Assembly: GCA_030524055.1 (NCBI GenBank)
Contig: JAUNHH010000020.1
Coordinates: forward strand, 1-44,309
Length of the DNA stretch: 44,309 nt
Direction of reading: 5' to 3'
Origin: Actinomycetaceae bacterium
Lineage (GTDB): Bacteria > Actinomycetota > Actinomycetes > Actinomycetales > Actinomycetaceae
This document shows, piece by piece, positions 26,859 to 36,007 of this stretch (the stretch's first letter is position 1; every line of letters starts with the position of its first letter). The notes below the pieces were generated by a model. That model saw nothing but the letters and a program-made list of their open reading frames with translations, was not told the origin of the DNA and ran no database searches. Made by a program: the position numbers and the translations under genes.

Positions 26859-28049
26859 ATGAAGACAATCGAATCTTTAGGCGACCTTCGCGGAAAGCGC
26901 GTCCTGGTCCGCTCTGACTTTAATGTCCCCCTCAAAGACGGCGTTATTACCGATGATGGTCGTATTCGCGCCGCTCTTCCCACCTTAAAGACACTGACTG
27001 AAGTTGGCGCTAAGGTCGTTGTCATGGCTCACCTGGGCCGCCCCAAGGGCGCAGTTGACCCCGCATTCTCCCTCGCCCCTGTTGCGGCTCGCCTCGGCGA
27101 ACTCATTGGTGCAGATGTTGCTCTCGCTGAAGATGTCACCGGCGAATCCGCCAAGGCAACTGTGGCTGCTCTTGAAGATGGCCAGATTGCCCTGCTGGAG
27201 AATGTGCGTTTCGATGCTCGTGAAACCTCAAAGGTAGACGCAGAACGCGAAGAACTCGCTCGCGAATTTGCTGCCCTCGGTGATGCCTTTGTTTCCGATG
27301 GCTTCGGCGTTGTGCACCGCAAGCAGGCATCCGTCTACGACATTGCCCAGCTTGTTCCCGCAGCTGCTGGTCTGTTGGTTCTTAAAGAAATTGAGTCCCT
27401 GCGTAAGGCGACCGAAAACCCCGAACGTCCCTACGGCGTCGTCCTGGGTGGATCGAAGGTCTCTGACAAGCTCGGCGTGATTGCCAACCTGCTGACCAAG
27501 GCCGATGTGCTCTTTATTGGTGGCGGCATGGTCTACACCTTCCTCGCTGCCAAGGGCTACCAGGTTGGTACCTCTCTTCTCGAAGAAGATCAGGTTGCCA
27601 CCGTTAAGGGCTACATTGACGAAGCTGCCGAGCGCGGAGTGGACCTGGTTCTGCCCGTCGATATCGTGGTTGCCCCCGAATTCGCTGCTGACGCGACCCC
27701 CACTGTGGTTGCTGCCGACGCAATTCCTTCCGACCAAATGGGTCTCGATATCGGCCCCGATTCGCAGAAGCTTTTCGCTGAGAAACTGAGCTCCTGCAAG
27801 ACCGTGGCATGGAACGGCCCCATGGGTGTCTTTGAATTTGACGCCTTTGCTGCGGGCACTCGTGCCGTCGCTGAAGCACTGTCCACCGGTGACATGTTCT
27901 CGGTGATTGGTGGCGGCGATTCGGCAGCAGCCGTTCGTCTCCTCGGCTTCGATGAATCCACTTTCTCTCACATTTCCACCGGCGGCGGTGCCTCCCTCGA
28001 ACTTCTCGAAGGCAAGGTCCTGCCCGGTATTGCAGTTCTGGAGGACTGA
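26859..28049 (+). CDS. pgk: phosphoglycerate kinase
   Basis: A 396-residue Pgk, which makes ATP from 1,3-bisphosphoglycerate. It has RSDFNVPL at 18-25, substrate-binding arginines in [12 protein letters not shown] and MAHLGRPKG, and the C-domain nucleotide loop [13 protein letters not shown] near 350. ATG 26859 has GAGG five bases upstream. tpiA starts 3 bases after its stop. Confidence 0.98.
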   Translation: MKTIESLGDLRGKRVLVRSDFNVPLKDGVITDDGRIRAALPTLKTLTEVGAKVVVMAHLGRPKGAVDPAFSLAPVAARLGELIGADVALAEDVTGESAKATVAALEDGQIALLENVRFDARETSKVDAEREELAREFAALGDAFVSDGFGVVHRKQASVYDIAQLVPAAAGLLVLKEIESLRKATENPERPYGVVLGGSKVSDKLGVIANLLTKADVLFIGGGMVYTFLAAKGYQVGTSLLEEDQVATVKGYIDEAAERGVDLVLPVDIVVAPEFAADATPTVVAADAIPSDQMGLDIGPDSQKLFAEKLSSCKTVAWNGPMGVFEFDAFAAGTRAVAEALSTGDMFSVIGGGDSAAAVRLLGFDESTFSHISTGGGASLELLEGKVLPGIAVLED

Positions 28050-28052
28050 CCT

Positions 28053-28829
28053 ATGGCACGTATTCCCCTGATGGCTGGCAACTGGAAGATGAACCTCGAT
28101 CATCTCGAGGCCAACCACCTAGTGACCGCCCTGGCCACTGAGTTGCGCGACAGCGATCACGACTACGCCAAGTGTGAAGTTGTTGTTCTGCCCCCATTTA
28201 CCGATATTCGCACCGTCCAAACCATCGTGGACGCTGATGAATTGGATATTAAATACGGTGCTCAGGATGTCTCCATTCATGACAATGGCGCCTACACCGG
28301 TGAAATCTCCACCTCTATGCTGTCCAAATTGGGCTGCACCTACGTGGTGATGGGTCACTCAGAACGACGTGAATACCACAACGAATCTGATGAACTTGTG
28401 GGCGCCAAAGCACGCAAAGTTCTTGATGCAGGAATGACTCCTCTTCTGTGCTGCGGTGAAGCGCTAGAAATCCGCAAGGCAGGAACTCATGTGGAGTTCG
28501 TCCTCGGACAGATTCGCGCTGCCCTTGCTGGCTGGTCTGCCGAAGATGTTGCCAAGATTGTCATTGCCTACGAGCCAATCTGGGCTATCGGCACTGGTGA
28601 GACCGCGACAGCTGCTGACGCACAGGAAGTTTGCGGTGCAATCCGCGGCGCGCTGGCAGAAGATTTTGGTGCTGAGACTGCTGAGGCTACTCGGGTGCTC
28701 TACGGTGGGTCGGCCAAGCCAGACAATATCAAGGAGCTCATGGAGCAGGCCGATATTGATGGTGCTCTCATTGGTGGCGCATCACTCAAGGCTGAATCCT
28801 TCGCTGCTATGGCGAACTTCTACGCCTGA
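28053..28829 (+). CDS. tpiA: triosephosphate isomerase
   Basis: A 258-residue TIM-barrel enzyme interconverting dihydroxyacetone phosphate and glyceraldehyde-3-phosphate. It has GNWKMN with K12, GHSERR with H102, the catalytic E174 in [10 protein letters not shown], and the phosphate loop YGGSAKPDN. The ribosome binding site GGAGGA lies inside the end of pgk, so the two genes are tightly coupled. Confidence 0.98.
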   Translation: MARIPLMAGNWKMNLDHLEANHLVTALATELRDSDHDYAKCEVVVLPPFTDIRTVQTIVDADELDIKYGAQDVSIHDNGAYTGEISTSMLSKLGCTYVVMGHSERREYHNESDELVGAKARKVLDAGMTPLLCCGEALEIRKAGTHVEFVLGQIRAALAGWSAEDVAKIVIAYEPIWAIGTGETATAADAQEVCGAIRGALAEDFGAETAEATRVLYGGSAKPDNIKELMEQADIDGALIGGASLKAESFAAMANFYA

Positions 28830-28845
28830 TCAGGACAAAAGGGGA

Positions 28846-28878
28846 GAGGGAGCTAACGGTGTGCCGCTTGGCTCCCTC
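28846..28878 (+). terminator. hairpin after tpiA
   Basis: GAGGGAGC (28846-28853) pairs with GCTCCCTC (28871-28878), with a 17-base loop. There is no T-tract, so it is a weak terminator. The secG -35 lies inside it. Confidence 0.4.
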
Positions 28879-28897
28879 CCTACCTGCAGCCTATACT
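28868..28897 (+). promoter_or_regulatory. secG promoter
   Basis: TTGGCT (28868-28873), 18 bases, then TATACT (28892-28897), one of the best -10 boxes in the window. The start would be about 20 bases before the secG ATG. Confidence 0.55.
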
Positions 28898-28923
28898 CGA
28901 TTTGTTGACTATCCGCCATCTGA

Positions 28924-29190
28924 ATGGAACATCCCGTGGAGATTATTCGCTACGTCCTGTGGGGCCTGATTATTGTCACCAGTATTCTGCTGACCCTCAC
29001 CGTCTTAATGCATAAGGGACGTGGTGGCGGCCTGTCCGACATGTTCGGTGGAGGTATTTCCTCTGCAGCTGGTTCCTCCGGTGTGGCCGAACGTAACCTG
29101 AATCGAATTACTCTTGGCGTTTTGCTGGTGTGGCTCTCCTCAGTGATTGGCTACGCCTTGCTGGTCAAATTCGTTGGCTTTGGTGGCTAA
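28924..29190 (+). CDS. secG: preprotein translocase subunit SecG
   Basis: An 88-residue membrane protein with two hydrophobic helices (about 9-30 and 60-84) separated by the glycine-rich loop KGRGGGLSDMFGGGISSAAGSSG, the SecG pattern. It assists SecYE protein export. ATG 28924 and GTG 28936 are both possible starts and neither has a good SD. The position after tpiA is conserved in actinobacteria. Confidence 0.92.
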   Translation: MEHPVEIIRYVLWGLIIVTSILLTLTVLMHKGRGGGLSDMFGGGISSAAGSSGVAERNLNRITLGVLLVWLSSVIGYALLVKFVGFGG

Positions 29191-29207
29191 CACCCAAAGA
29201 AAAAGTG

Positions 29208-29231
29208 CGCCCTCGCCGCTAGGCGGGGGCG
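29208..29231 (+). terminator. secG terminator
   Basis: CGCCCTCGCC-GCTA-GGCGGGGGCG, a 10-bp stem with one T-G pair, 18 bases after the secG stop, followed by TTGCTG. It also lies behind the convergent methyltransferase gene. Confidence 0.6.
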
Positions 29232-29265
29232 TTGCTGTATGTGGGACATAGCGAGGAGTGGATAT

Positions 29266-30321
29266 TTATTGTCCTTTACCGATCCGATCTGAAATTCTGG
29301 TAATTGCGTCGGCACTCCCGCTAAGAAGAACATATTCAGTATTGCGCGTATGGGAAATACGCCCAACTTTTTTCCCACTCGGACCAAAAATGCCGATACG
29401 CGCCCCGACATAACGGGCATGATCAAATTCGAGGACCTTGACAGTATCTCCACGTGCCTGGCACATCGCAATCAACTCATGAATAGTCAGGAAACCCTCA
29501 TTTGAAAAGCTCACCACTAGCAGGTCAGATTTCACTCGCGAAATGAGATCAGCAAAAGCCTTCGCCATGGCACGACGCGAATTAAAGATGGACTTTGTTT
29601 CCTCATCTTTGGCATCGGCTCTCTTACACGCCACCCCATAGTATTCGGGAGAATCCCAGCGAATTAATGTCTCCCAAATATGGTAGTTAGTAAAATAGCG
29701 GTGCTGATTGTAGGGTGGATCTAAATACGCTAACTCCACATGAGGAAGATTATCGACAAGGACATTCGCGTCTCCTCGAATTGCCTTTCCTGTACCGGGA
29801 GTAAATACCGGAGGGCGTAGGCGTAAGTCCTTTCGAGAGCGGGGAGCCCACTGCTTCAAATATGCCATTTGCACCCCCACCGTGGAATCAACGGCATCGG
29901 CAGCTTCCATTAAGGAGGTCAGTAAATAGGGGTGGAGATGAGAGTCCCCATAATGTTCTTCAATGCCATCACGAATAGCGTCAATCCGCATCCCATTTTT
30001 TGGCTGAAAAAAACGAGATTTCTCGCAGAACGTCTCCGTAAAGTAGCCCCGGTAGGGGGACAGTGACGATAGATGCGCCAAGGCATCATTTACTTCGTCA
30101 TTATCAACTTCGCAGGCATTGGCGACAACGTAGGTCTGGGCAAGTACTTCGGAGTAGGTGGCAAGGTCGCAGGCAATAGTGAAAATGCCCTGCCGACAAA
30201 ACTCCTGAGCCACCCGGGTGGTCCCAGTGAAAAGATCCAGGGCTGTGCGGGCCCCACTTGCGGAAGCAAGTTGGCCTAGGGCAGGAACAAGCACCCGCTT
30301 TGAGCCCAGATACTTAATCAC
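29266..30321 (-). CDS. D12-class adenine-specific DNA methyltransferase
   Basis: A 351-residue protein of the D12 (Dam/FokI-like) N6-adenine methyltransferase class. The N-terminal VIKYLGSKR corresponds to the family's substrate/SAM-side motif X. ALDLFTGTTRVAQEF at 27-41 is motif I for SAM, and the catalytic motif DPPYNQHRYF is at 201-210. No restriction endonuclease lies nearby, so it looks like a solitary methyltransferase. The start is GTG 30321, overlapping the pgl stop by 4 bases (GTGA), so it is translated as the last member of zwf-opcA-pgl-methyltransferase. The target site cannot be read from sequence. Methylation of an RNA substrate is a less likely alternative. Confidence 0.85.
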   Translation of the reverse strand: MIKYLGSKRVLVPALGQLASASGARTALDLFTGTTRVAQEFCRQGIFTIACDLATYSEVLAQTYVVANACEVDNDEVNDALAHLSSLSPYRGYFTETFCEKSRFFQPKNGMRIDAIRDGIEEHYGDSHLHPYLLTSLMEAADAVDSTVGVQMAYLKQWAPRSRKDLRLRPPVFTPGTGKAIRGDANVLVDNLPHVELAYLDPPYNQHRYFTNYHIWETLIRWDSPEYYGVACKRADAKDEETKSIFNSRRAMAKAFADLISRVKSDLLVVSFSNEGFLTIHELIAMCQARGDTVKVLEFDHARYVGARIGIFGPSGKKVGRISHTRNTEYVLLSGSADAITRISDRIGKGQ

Positions 30322-31088
30322 ACCACTAGGCCCCCCGCGGCAGCAGTATCAACATAGAATCTCACGTCATTGTCCTTCCTGCGGATATCATCCCACGGAT
30401 GGGCGTCAGATACGAGTGCAGCAAGGGGGAGATTAGCTGGATCTGCTCCAGAAAATACCTGTTCGAGAACGGACGCCTTGGCAGCGCCCGCTGCACAGAG
30501 CCAGAAGTTCCGTGCGCGCAGAAGAACCGGCATAGAAACACTCAGACGCTGGGGCGGTGGCTTAGGTGAGTCCACCACAGAAATAATGTCCGAGGACTCA
30601 GCACCAGTATTCGCCCACGGATGCCCCGGAAATAGAGAGGCAATATGACCATCAGGGCCCATACCTGCAAGGACGATATCAAAGCGATCGCCATGCATTT
30701 CCTTGGACCAAAGCTGCGCAAAGGATTCCCGCGCTGCTTCCACACCCTGCCCGGTATCGACAGGCATTGGCATGGTGGTGGCACCGCTCAGGGCATCTAG
30801 CCCATTTCGCATCGCCTCAGCGTCATTTCGATCGCTGTGGCCACCGCCCACAAAACGCTCATCAATCCACCAAATCCTGAGGTGTGACCAGTCAGCGTCA
30901 CCTGCAGCTCGGGCAATTGCAGGAATGACAGTGGTAGCAACAAAGCCACCCGCAATTCCCACTTCCACATATTCACCCTCAGATTTTGCTGCGGCTAGGG
31001 CTGAAACGGTAGAGACAAAATCGGTGGCTACCGCCTCAGCTAATGCCTGCGGGGTGGGGTTAAGTCGGAGAAGATCGACACCTGTCAT
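30318..31088 (-). CDS. pgl: 6-phosphogluconolactonase
   Basis: A 256-residue Pgl/DevB protein that hydrolyses 6-phosphogluconolactone in the oxidative pentose-phosphate pathway. GIAGGFVATT holds the phosphate-binding segment (usually GGSTP or similar), WWIDERFVGGGHSDRN is the conserved DER region, and LAGMGPDGHIASLFPG is the family signature. ATG 31088 is chosen because it overlaps the opcA stop as ATGA. A longer frame begins six codons earlier. Confidence 0.95.
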   Translation of the reverse strand: MTGVDLLRLNPTPQALAEAVATDFVSTVSALAAAKSEGEYVEVGIAGGFVATTVIPAIARAAGDADWSHLRIWWIDERFVGGGHSDRNDAEAMRNGLDALSGATTMPMPVDTGQGVEAARESFAQLWSKEMHGDRFDIVLAGMGPDGHIASLFPGHPWANTGAESSDIISVVDSPKPPPQRLSVSMPVLLRARNFWLCAAGAAKASVLEQVFSGADPANLPLAALVSDAHPWDDIRRKDNDVRFYVDTAAAGGLVV

Positions 31089-32047
31089 TGGTCTTGCCTC
31101 GCGCATTCAATTTGTTCTGCAACGGGTGGGTAGGACATGAGGTCCTGAGTAATAATCGACCCGTAGAAAATATCAGGGTCAAGACGTCGAAGTTCTTCCA
31201 TGAGGCAGTCTTGGATGCTACGACGTGGAAGATTCACTTCAGCAGCTGCCAAGTCAGAGCGCACTAAATGGGCAACCTGTGATGTGGCGCTGCGTGTCAG
31301 TGCTGCTGAAACCCCGTCCTCGCACTCGAAGAACACCCCGGTAATTGTGTGTGCTTCGGGATCGACCTCGTGGTGAACGGAGACGCCAAGCATCCGTTGC
31401 ATCCATAGTGCGACAAGGTACGAGGACGGATGTGTGGCATTCCCGCGTACGCGAATACTGGTAATAGGGGCGGGAAGTGTCTTCACAACAGCCGAAAGCA
31501 GGGCGCGCCACAGGGTGACTCCAGACCAGGCTAAATCGGTGTCTCCAGGGGAATAGACCTCCGCTAGATCACGCAAGGTGGCAACTGGACAGTCAGTTGC
31601 GCGCGAGTCAGTAATACGGCGAATTGCTAGACGCCCTAAAGGATGCTGCCCAGGATTTACTGGGGCTTCGTGAGGCCAGTAGGCAACAACAGGTGTATCG
31701 GCGGCAAGAAGAGGCAGAACTAAGACGTCTAAAGCATCGGCAACAGGTCCATGTGGTTCTAAGACGACAACTTCGGACACCCCTGCGGAGTCTCCTACCC
31801 GGATCTGGGCGTTTAGCCGTGGCGATCCACTTTGGTCGGCAGAATCGACAACGACAATCACCCGACAGGGGTGCTCGCGACTGGCCGACTCAGAAATCTC
31901 AATGGCCTGATCGACATCAATCGTGGCAGGAACAACCACGAGTAGGGTAAGAACTCGGCCTAATGCTCCAGCGCCCACATTTTCTCGTTGCTCAACGAGA
32001 CGTGCAGCAACTTCCTGACTATTCGTATCCTTCAATGTCAAAATCAT
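31085..32047 (-). CDS. opcA: glucose-6-phosphate dehydrogenase assembly protein OpcA
   Basis: A 320-residue OpcA. In cyanobacteria and corynebacteria it binds and activates Zwf, and in actinobacteria it is nearly always encoded beside it. It is recognised by the opening MILTLKDTNSQEVAARLVEQRENVGAGALGRVLTLLVVV, the segment EPHGPVADALDVLVLPLLAADTPVVAYWP and the C-terminal CLMEELRRLDPDIFYGS. No catalytic motif is expected. ATG 32047 has GGAGG five bases upstream and overlaps the zwf stop as ATGA. Confidence 0.95.
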   Translation of the reverse strand: MILTLKDTNSQEVAARLVEQRENVGAGALGRVLTLLVVVPATIDVDQAIEISESASREHPCRVIVVVDSADQSGSPRLNAQIRVGDSAGVSEVVVLEPHGPVADALDVLVLPLLAADTPVVAYWPHEAPVNPGQHPLGRLAIRRITDSRATDCPVATLRDLAEVYSPGDTDLAWSGVTLWRALLSAVVKTLPAPITSIRVRGNATHPSSYLVALWMQRMLGVSVHHEVDPEAHTITGVFFECEDGVSAALTRSATSQVAHLVRSDLAAAEVNLPRRSIQDCLMEELRRLDPDIFYGSIITQDLMSYPPVAEQIECARQDQ

Positions 32048-33573
32048 GGGAGCCTCCATACCCGTCCATCGGCGGCCAACATATCTGTGGCTGACTGGGG
32101 GCCCCATGAACCTGGGCGGTACTGCTCAGGTGGGCCGGATGCTGCCCAATGCGCCAAAATCGGGTCCAGAATCTGCCATGACAATTCCACTTCCCGTTGG
32201 CGGGGGAATAGGGGAGCAGAACCCACTAACGCATCCAAAATGAGGCGTTCATAGGCTTCCGGCGAATCTTCAGTAAAGGCATGCCCGTAGGAAAAGTCCA
32301 TTGTCACATCGCGTACCTGCATTCCCGTACCAGGAACTTTTGCGCCTAAACGCAAGGTCATTCCTTCATCGGGTTGAACGCGGACAACAAGAACATTTTG
32401 TCCGGATTCACTCATTGCTGTGTTTTCAAAAGGCACATGGGCGGCACGTTTGAAGACAATAGCGATTTCCGTGACCCTCTTACCCAGACGTTTTCCTGTA
32501 CGTAAATAGAAGGGGACACCGGCCCAGCGGCGATTATCCACGAGCAATTTCATTGCGGCATAGGTTTCCGTATGGGAATCCGGGGCAATACCGTCTTCCT
32601 GGAGGAAACCTTTCACTTCGCTGCCGCCTTGCCAACCGGCAGAATATTGGCCACGGGCGGTGGAAATATCGAGATTCTCCGGCAGTTGTACCGCTTGCAA
32701 GACCTTTTCTTTTTCTGCACGCAATGCGTGTGGAGAAAGGTCGAGGGGTTCTTCCATTGCGGTTAATGCAAGGAGCTGCAGTAGGTGATTTTGGATGACA
32801 TCACGTGCGGCACCAATCCCGTCGTAATAGCCAGCTCGCGTGCCAATACCAATACCTTCGCTCATGGTGATTTGAACGTGGTCCACATAGTTCGCATTCC
32901 AGAGCGGCTCGAACATGGTATTAGCAAAACGCATGGCCAGAATATTCTGGACAGTTTCTTTGCCGAGATAGTGGTCAATCCGGAAAACATCGTCCTCGTC
33001 AAAAACGCGGGCGACAACATCGGATAATTCCATGGCCGAATGTAAATCGGACCCAAAGGGCTTTTCAATAATGACTCGGCGCCAGGCATTTTCGCTCCGC
33101 TGATTGAGGCCGGTTTCAGCAAGGCGCTCACAGACAACGGGGAACCAGGAGGGGGGAATCGATAAATAGAATGCATGATTGCCGCCCGTGCCACGGGATG
33201 TATCGAGATCGGCAACGGTTTCGGCTAGTTTTTGATAGGCTACCGGGTCGTCAAAAGTGCCGGAAACAAAACGTAGTCCTGCCGCTAATTGGCGCCAGGT
33301 TCGTTCATTAAAGCCCGTTCGATTATGGGCTTCAATGCTAGTGCGAATAAACTCCTCGAAATTCGCGCTGGACCAATCTCGCCGAGCAAAACCCGTTAAA
33401 GAAAAAGCGGGATTTAGCAGGCCGCGATTAGCAAGATCGTAAATAGCGGGGACGAGTTTTTTCCGGGCAAGATCCCCGGTAATACCAAAAATGACCAGAG
33501 AACACGGAGGGGAGATCTCAGGTAGACGACGGTCGTCAGGGTCGTGAAGGGTCAGTGAGGGACTCACGGACAT
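32044..33573 (-). CDS. zwf: glucose-6-phosphate 1-dehydrogenase
   Basis: A Zwf of about 509 residues, which oxidises glucose-6-phosphate with NADP+. FGITGDLARKK at 29-39 is the dinucleotide motif and RIDHYLGKE at 198-206 holds the substrate-binding Lys and catalytic His region. The exact start is unclear: ATG 33573 is listed, GTG 33567 has AAAGGA five bases upstream, and TTG 33585 is also in frame. It heads the coupled unit zwf-opcA-pgl-methyltransferase. Transaldolase, which usually sits between tkt and zwf in actinobacteria, is absent. The 194-base gap to tkt holds the inverted 12-mer pair instead. Confidence 0.96.
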   Translation of the reverse strand: MSVSPSLTLHDPDDRRLPEISPPCSLVIFGITGDLARKKLVPAIYDLANRGLLNPAFSLTGFARRDWSSANFEEFIRTSIEAHNRTGFNERTWRQLAAGLRFVSGTFDDPVAYQKLAETVADLDTSRGTGGNHAFYLSIPPSWFPVVCERLAETGLNQRSENAWRRVIIEKPFGSDLHSAMELSDVVARVFDEDDVFRIDHYLGKETVQNILAMRFANTMFEPLWNANYVDHVQITMSEGIGIGTRAGYYDGIGAARDVIQNHLLQLLALTAMEEPLDLSPHALRAEKEKVLQAVQLPENLDISTARGQYSAGWQGGSEVKGFLQEDGIAPDSHTETYAAMKLLVDNRRWAGVPFYLRTGKRLGKRVTEIAIVFKRAAHVPFENTAMSESGQNVLVVRVQPDEGMTLRLGAKVPGTGMQVRDVTMDFSYGHAFTEDSPEAYERLILDALVGSAPLFPRQREVELSWQILDPILAHWAASGPPEQYRPGSWGPQSATDMLAADGRVWRLP

Positions 33574-33689
33574 CCTTTCGTTCAATGGGCGCCGGAGGCG
33601 GTTGGCCTCAGCACGGCATCCTAATGGGCATCGTCGCTCTGGTGTAGATCAGTCCAGGAATGGTCACTAGTGAGCGTCTTATGGCCTGG

Positions 33690-33701
33690 CCCCGCCCTCG
33701 T
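33690..33701 (+). repeat. 12-mer CCCCGYCCTCGT, copy 8
   Basis: CCCCGCCCTCGT, left arm of the inverted pair after tkt. Confidence 0.85.
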
Positions 33702-33710
33702 AAAGAATTG

Positions 33711-33722
33711 ACGAGGACGGGG
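33711..33722 (-). repeat. 12-mer CCCCGYCCTCGT, copy 9
   Basis: ACGAGGACGGGG on the + strand, right arm of the inverted pair after tkt. Confidence 0.85.
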
Positions 33723-33767
33723 CCATCACCACCAGGGAACTCAGAACCTTACTGAGCTCTCAAGCCT

Positions 33768-35849
33768 TCAGCGCGTTGCGGCAAGAGAATCCTGTGCAGC
33801 AGCAACAACATGAGCAGCGTCGAAACCGTAATCAGCGAAGAGTTTGTCTCCGGGTGCTGATTCGCCGTAGTGCTCCAATGAGACTGCACGGCCACCGTCG
33901 CCCAGGAGCCGGTACCACGGCTGAGCAATACCTGCCTCAACGGAGACACGGGCTTTGACCGCCTTCGGCAGGACGGATTCTTTGTAGTCCTCATCCTGTT
34001 CGTCAAACCACTCGAGGCACGGAACGGAGACGACGCGGGCCTTAACGCCGTCAGCGGCGAGCAGGTCTTTGGCTTCGAGGGCGTATTGCACTTCGGAACC
34101 GGTAGCCAAAAGAATGACATCCGGAGTGCCATCACTATCGGCCAGAACATAGGCGCCGCGGGCGACACCTGAGGTGTCAGCAATGCCAGTGCCTTCACCG
34201 CGAGCAGGCACGGGCAGATTCTGACGGGACAGCACCAGAGCCGCGGGATGACGCTTTTCGAGGACAGCCTTCCACGCCGCCACGGTCTCATTGGCATCGG
34301 CTGGACGCACCACTGCGAGGTTAGGAATAGCGCGGTAGGCGGCGAGATGCTCGATGGGCTGGTGGGTGGGGCCATCTTCACCCACACCAATGGAATCGTG
34401 GGTCCACACATAGGTGACGGGCAGATCCATCAGCGCAGCAAGGCGCACTGCGCCACGCATAAAGTCAGCAAAGACGAAGAAGGTACCGCCATAAGGCAGC
34501 GCCAAACCATCAGCAGCAATGCCGTTCATAATGGCGCCCATACCGAACTCGCGCACACCGAAGTGCAGGTTACGGCCATAGGGGTTGCCAGTGAAGGCCT
34601 TAGTGGAACGCTCTTCAGGAATGAAGGAGGGCTGGCCAGGCATCAGCGTGTTATTGGAGCCTGCAAGGTCAGCTGATCCGCCCCACAATTCGGGAAGGAC
34701 ATCGGCGAGGGCGGCGAGGACCTTACCTGAGGCGGAGCGGGTGGCGACGGCAGTTCCCGCTTCGAAGGTGGGCAGAGCCTTCTCCCAATCTTCGGGGAGG
34801 GTACCGGAGGTAATCCGCTCCAGTAGCTCTGCCTTGTCCGGGTTGGCGCTCTTCCAGGCATCAAAACGCGCATCCCAGTCTTTGCGGGCAGCAGCAGCAC
34901 GTTCGGCTACATTGGCGCGGGCATGAGCAACAGCCTCTTCATCTGCAGCGAACATGGCATCGGGATCGGCGCCAAGGGCTTCTTTCAGGCCGCGCAGTGC
35001 ATCCGCGCCAAGTTTGGCTCCGTGGATCCCACCAGTGTTCTGCTTTCCTGGGGTTGGCCAGCCAATAATCGTGCGCAGGGCAATGATTGAGGGCTTTTCT
35101 GTTTCGGCTTTAGCAGCGGTAATAGCAGCGTCGAGGGCTTCCACATCCTCGGTGTAGGAGCCATCTTCACTTGCCCAATCGACGCGCTGTACGTGCCATC
35201 CGTAGGCTTCGTAACGGGCGAGGACGTCTTCGGTAAAGGCGATATCGGTGTCATCCTCAATGGAAATGTGATTGTCATCCCACAGCAGGATCAGGTTGCC
35301 GAGTTTTTGGGTGCCAGCCAGTGATGAGGCTTCGGAGGCCACACCTTCCTGGAGGCAGCCATCGCCAGCGAGAACATAAACGTGGTGGTCAAAAACAGAT
35401 TCACCGAGGGGAGTTTCCGGATCGAAAACACCATGGGCGCGACGTGCTGACATGGCAAAACCCACAGCTGACGCGATACCTGTGCCCAGTGGGCCGGTGG
35501 TGATTTCAATGCCAGGGGTGTGACCGTACTCTGGGTGAGCTGGGGTCAGCGATCCCTGGGTCCGCAGCCCTTCAATATCCTCTTTTTCGAGGCCGAGGCC
35601 CGCCAAGTACATCTGGCAGTACTGAGTGAGGGAGGAGTGGCCAGCGGAGAGAATAAAGCGGTCACGGCCCAGCCAGCGCAGATCCTGAGGGTCAATATTC
35701 ATATGGCGCTGGAAGAGAAGGTAGGCGGCGGGAGCGATAGAAATCGCAGTGCCCGGGTGGCCGCTCCCGACTTTCTCTACAGCGTCAGCAGCAAGAATTT
35801 TTGCGGTCGCTACAGCGCGATCGTCGAGTTCGTTCCACGTCAGTGTCAC
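33768..35849 (-). CDS. tkt: transketolase
   Basis: A 693-residue thiamine-diphosphate enzyme moving two-carbon units in the pentose-phosphate pathway. GSGHPGTA at 28-35 contains the conserved H31. The ThDP/Mg site is GDGCLQEG at 162-169, and the transketolase signature [20 protein letters not shown] is in the middle domain. GTG 35849 is chosen for GGAGG five bases upstream and the family-like start [13 protein letters not shown]. Longer frames exist upstream (ATG 35861, and one to 35984) but add unconserved sequence. A -10 TAGACT lies on the minus strand near 35906-35911. The gene is followed by the inverted 12-mer terminator and then zwf. Confidence 0.97.
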   Translation of the reverse strand: MTLTWNELDDRAVATAKILAADAVEKVGSGHPGTAISIAPAAYLLFQRHMNIDPQDLRWLGRDRFILSAGHSSLTQYCQMYLAGLGLEKEDIEGLRTQGSLTPAHPEYGHTPGIEITTGPLGTGIASAVGFAMSARRAHGVFDPETPLGESVFDHHVYVLAGDGCLQEGVASEASSLAGTQKLGNLILLWDDNHISIEDDTDIAFTEDVLARYEAYGWHVQRVDWASEDGSYTEDVEALDAAITAAKAETEKPSIIALRTIIGWPTPGKQNTGGIHGAKLGADALRGLKEALGADPDAMFAADEEAVAHARANVAERAAAARKDWDARFDAWKSANPDKAELLERITSGTLPEDWEKALPTFEAGTAVATRSASGKVLAALADVLPELWGGSADLAGSNNTLMPGQPSFIPEERSTKAFTGNPYGRNLHFGVREFGMGAIMNGIAADGLALPYGGTFFVFADFMRGAVRLAALMDLPVTYVWTHDSIGVGEDGPTHQPIEHLAAYRAIPNLAVVRPADANETVAAWKAVLEKRHPAALVLSRQNLPVPARGEGTGIADTSGVARGAYVLADSDGTPDVILLATGSEVQYALEAKDLLAADGVKARVVSVPCLEWFDEQDEDYKESVLPKAVKARVSVEAGIAQPWYRLLGDGGRAVSLEHYGESAPGDKLFADYGFDAAHVVAAAQDSLAATR

Positions 35850-36007
35850 ATCGGCCTCCATGCCGGGTTGGCCCCAGCCTGGGCTGGGGGATTTCAGAGA
35901 ACAGGTTGAGTCTATCGGCTGAGACGACACAGCGGTGGGACAAGTGTCCATCTGCTCTATGTGGCACGCGGTGTGGGTATGCACATCTGTTGGGGTAATG
36001 GGGCTCT

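Larger units (their letters stand above)
33689..33723. terminator. tkt terminator built from two inverted 12-mer copies
   Basis: GCCCCGCCCTCGT (33689-33701) and ACGAGGACGGGGC (33711-33723) face each other over a 9-base AT-rich loop. This gives a 13-bp stem with one mismatch-type pair where C and T variants meet. It starts about 45 bases after the tkt stop on the minus strand and contains copies 8 and 9 of the repeated word. No U-tract follows on the minus strand. Confidence 0.65.

Noticed and set aside
27228-28118. 296-residue frame antisense to pgk
   Set aside because: Same cause as the gap shadow, and it spans the pgk-tpiA junction.
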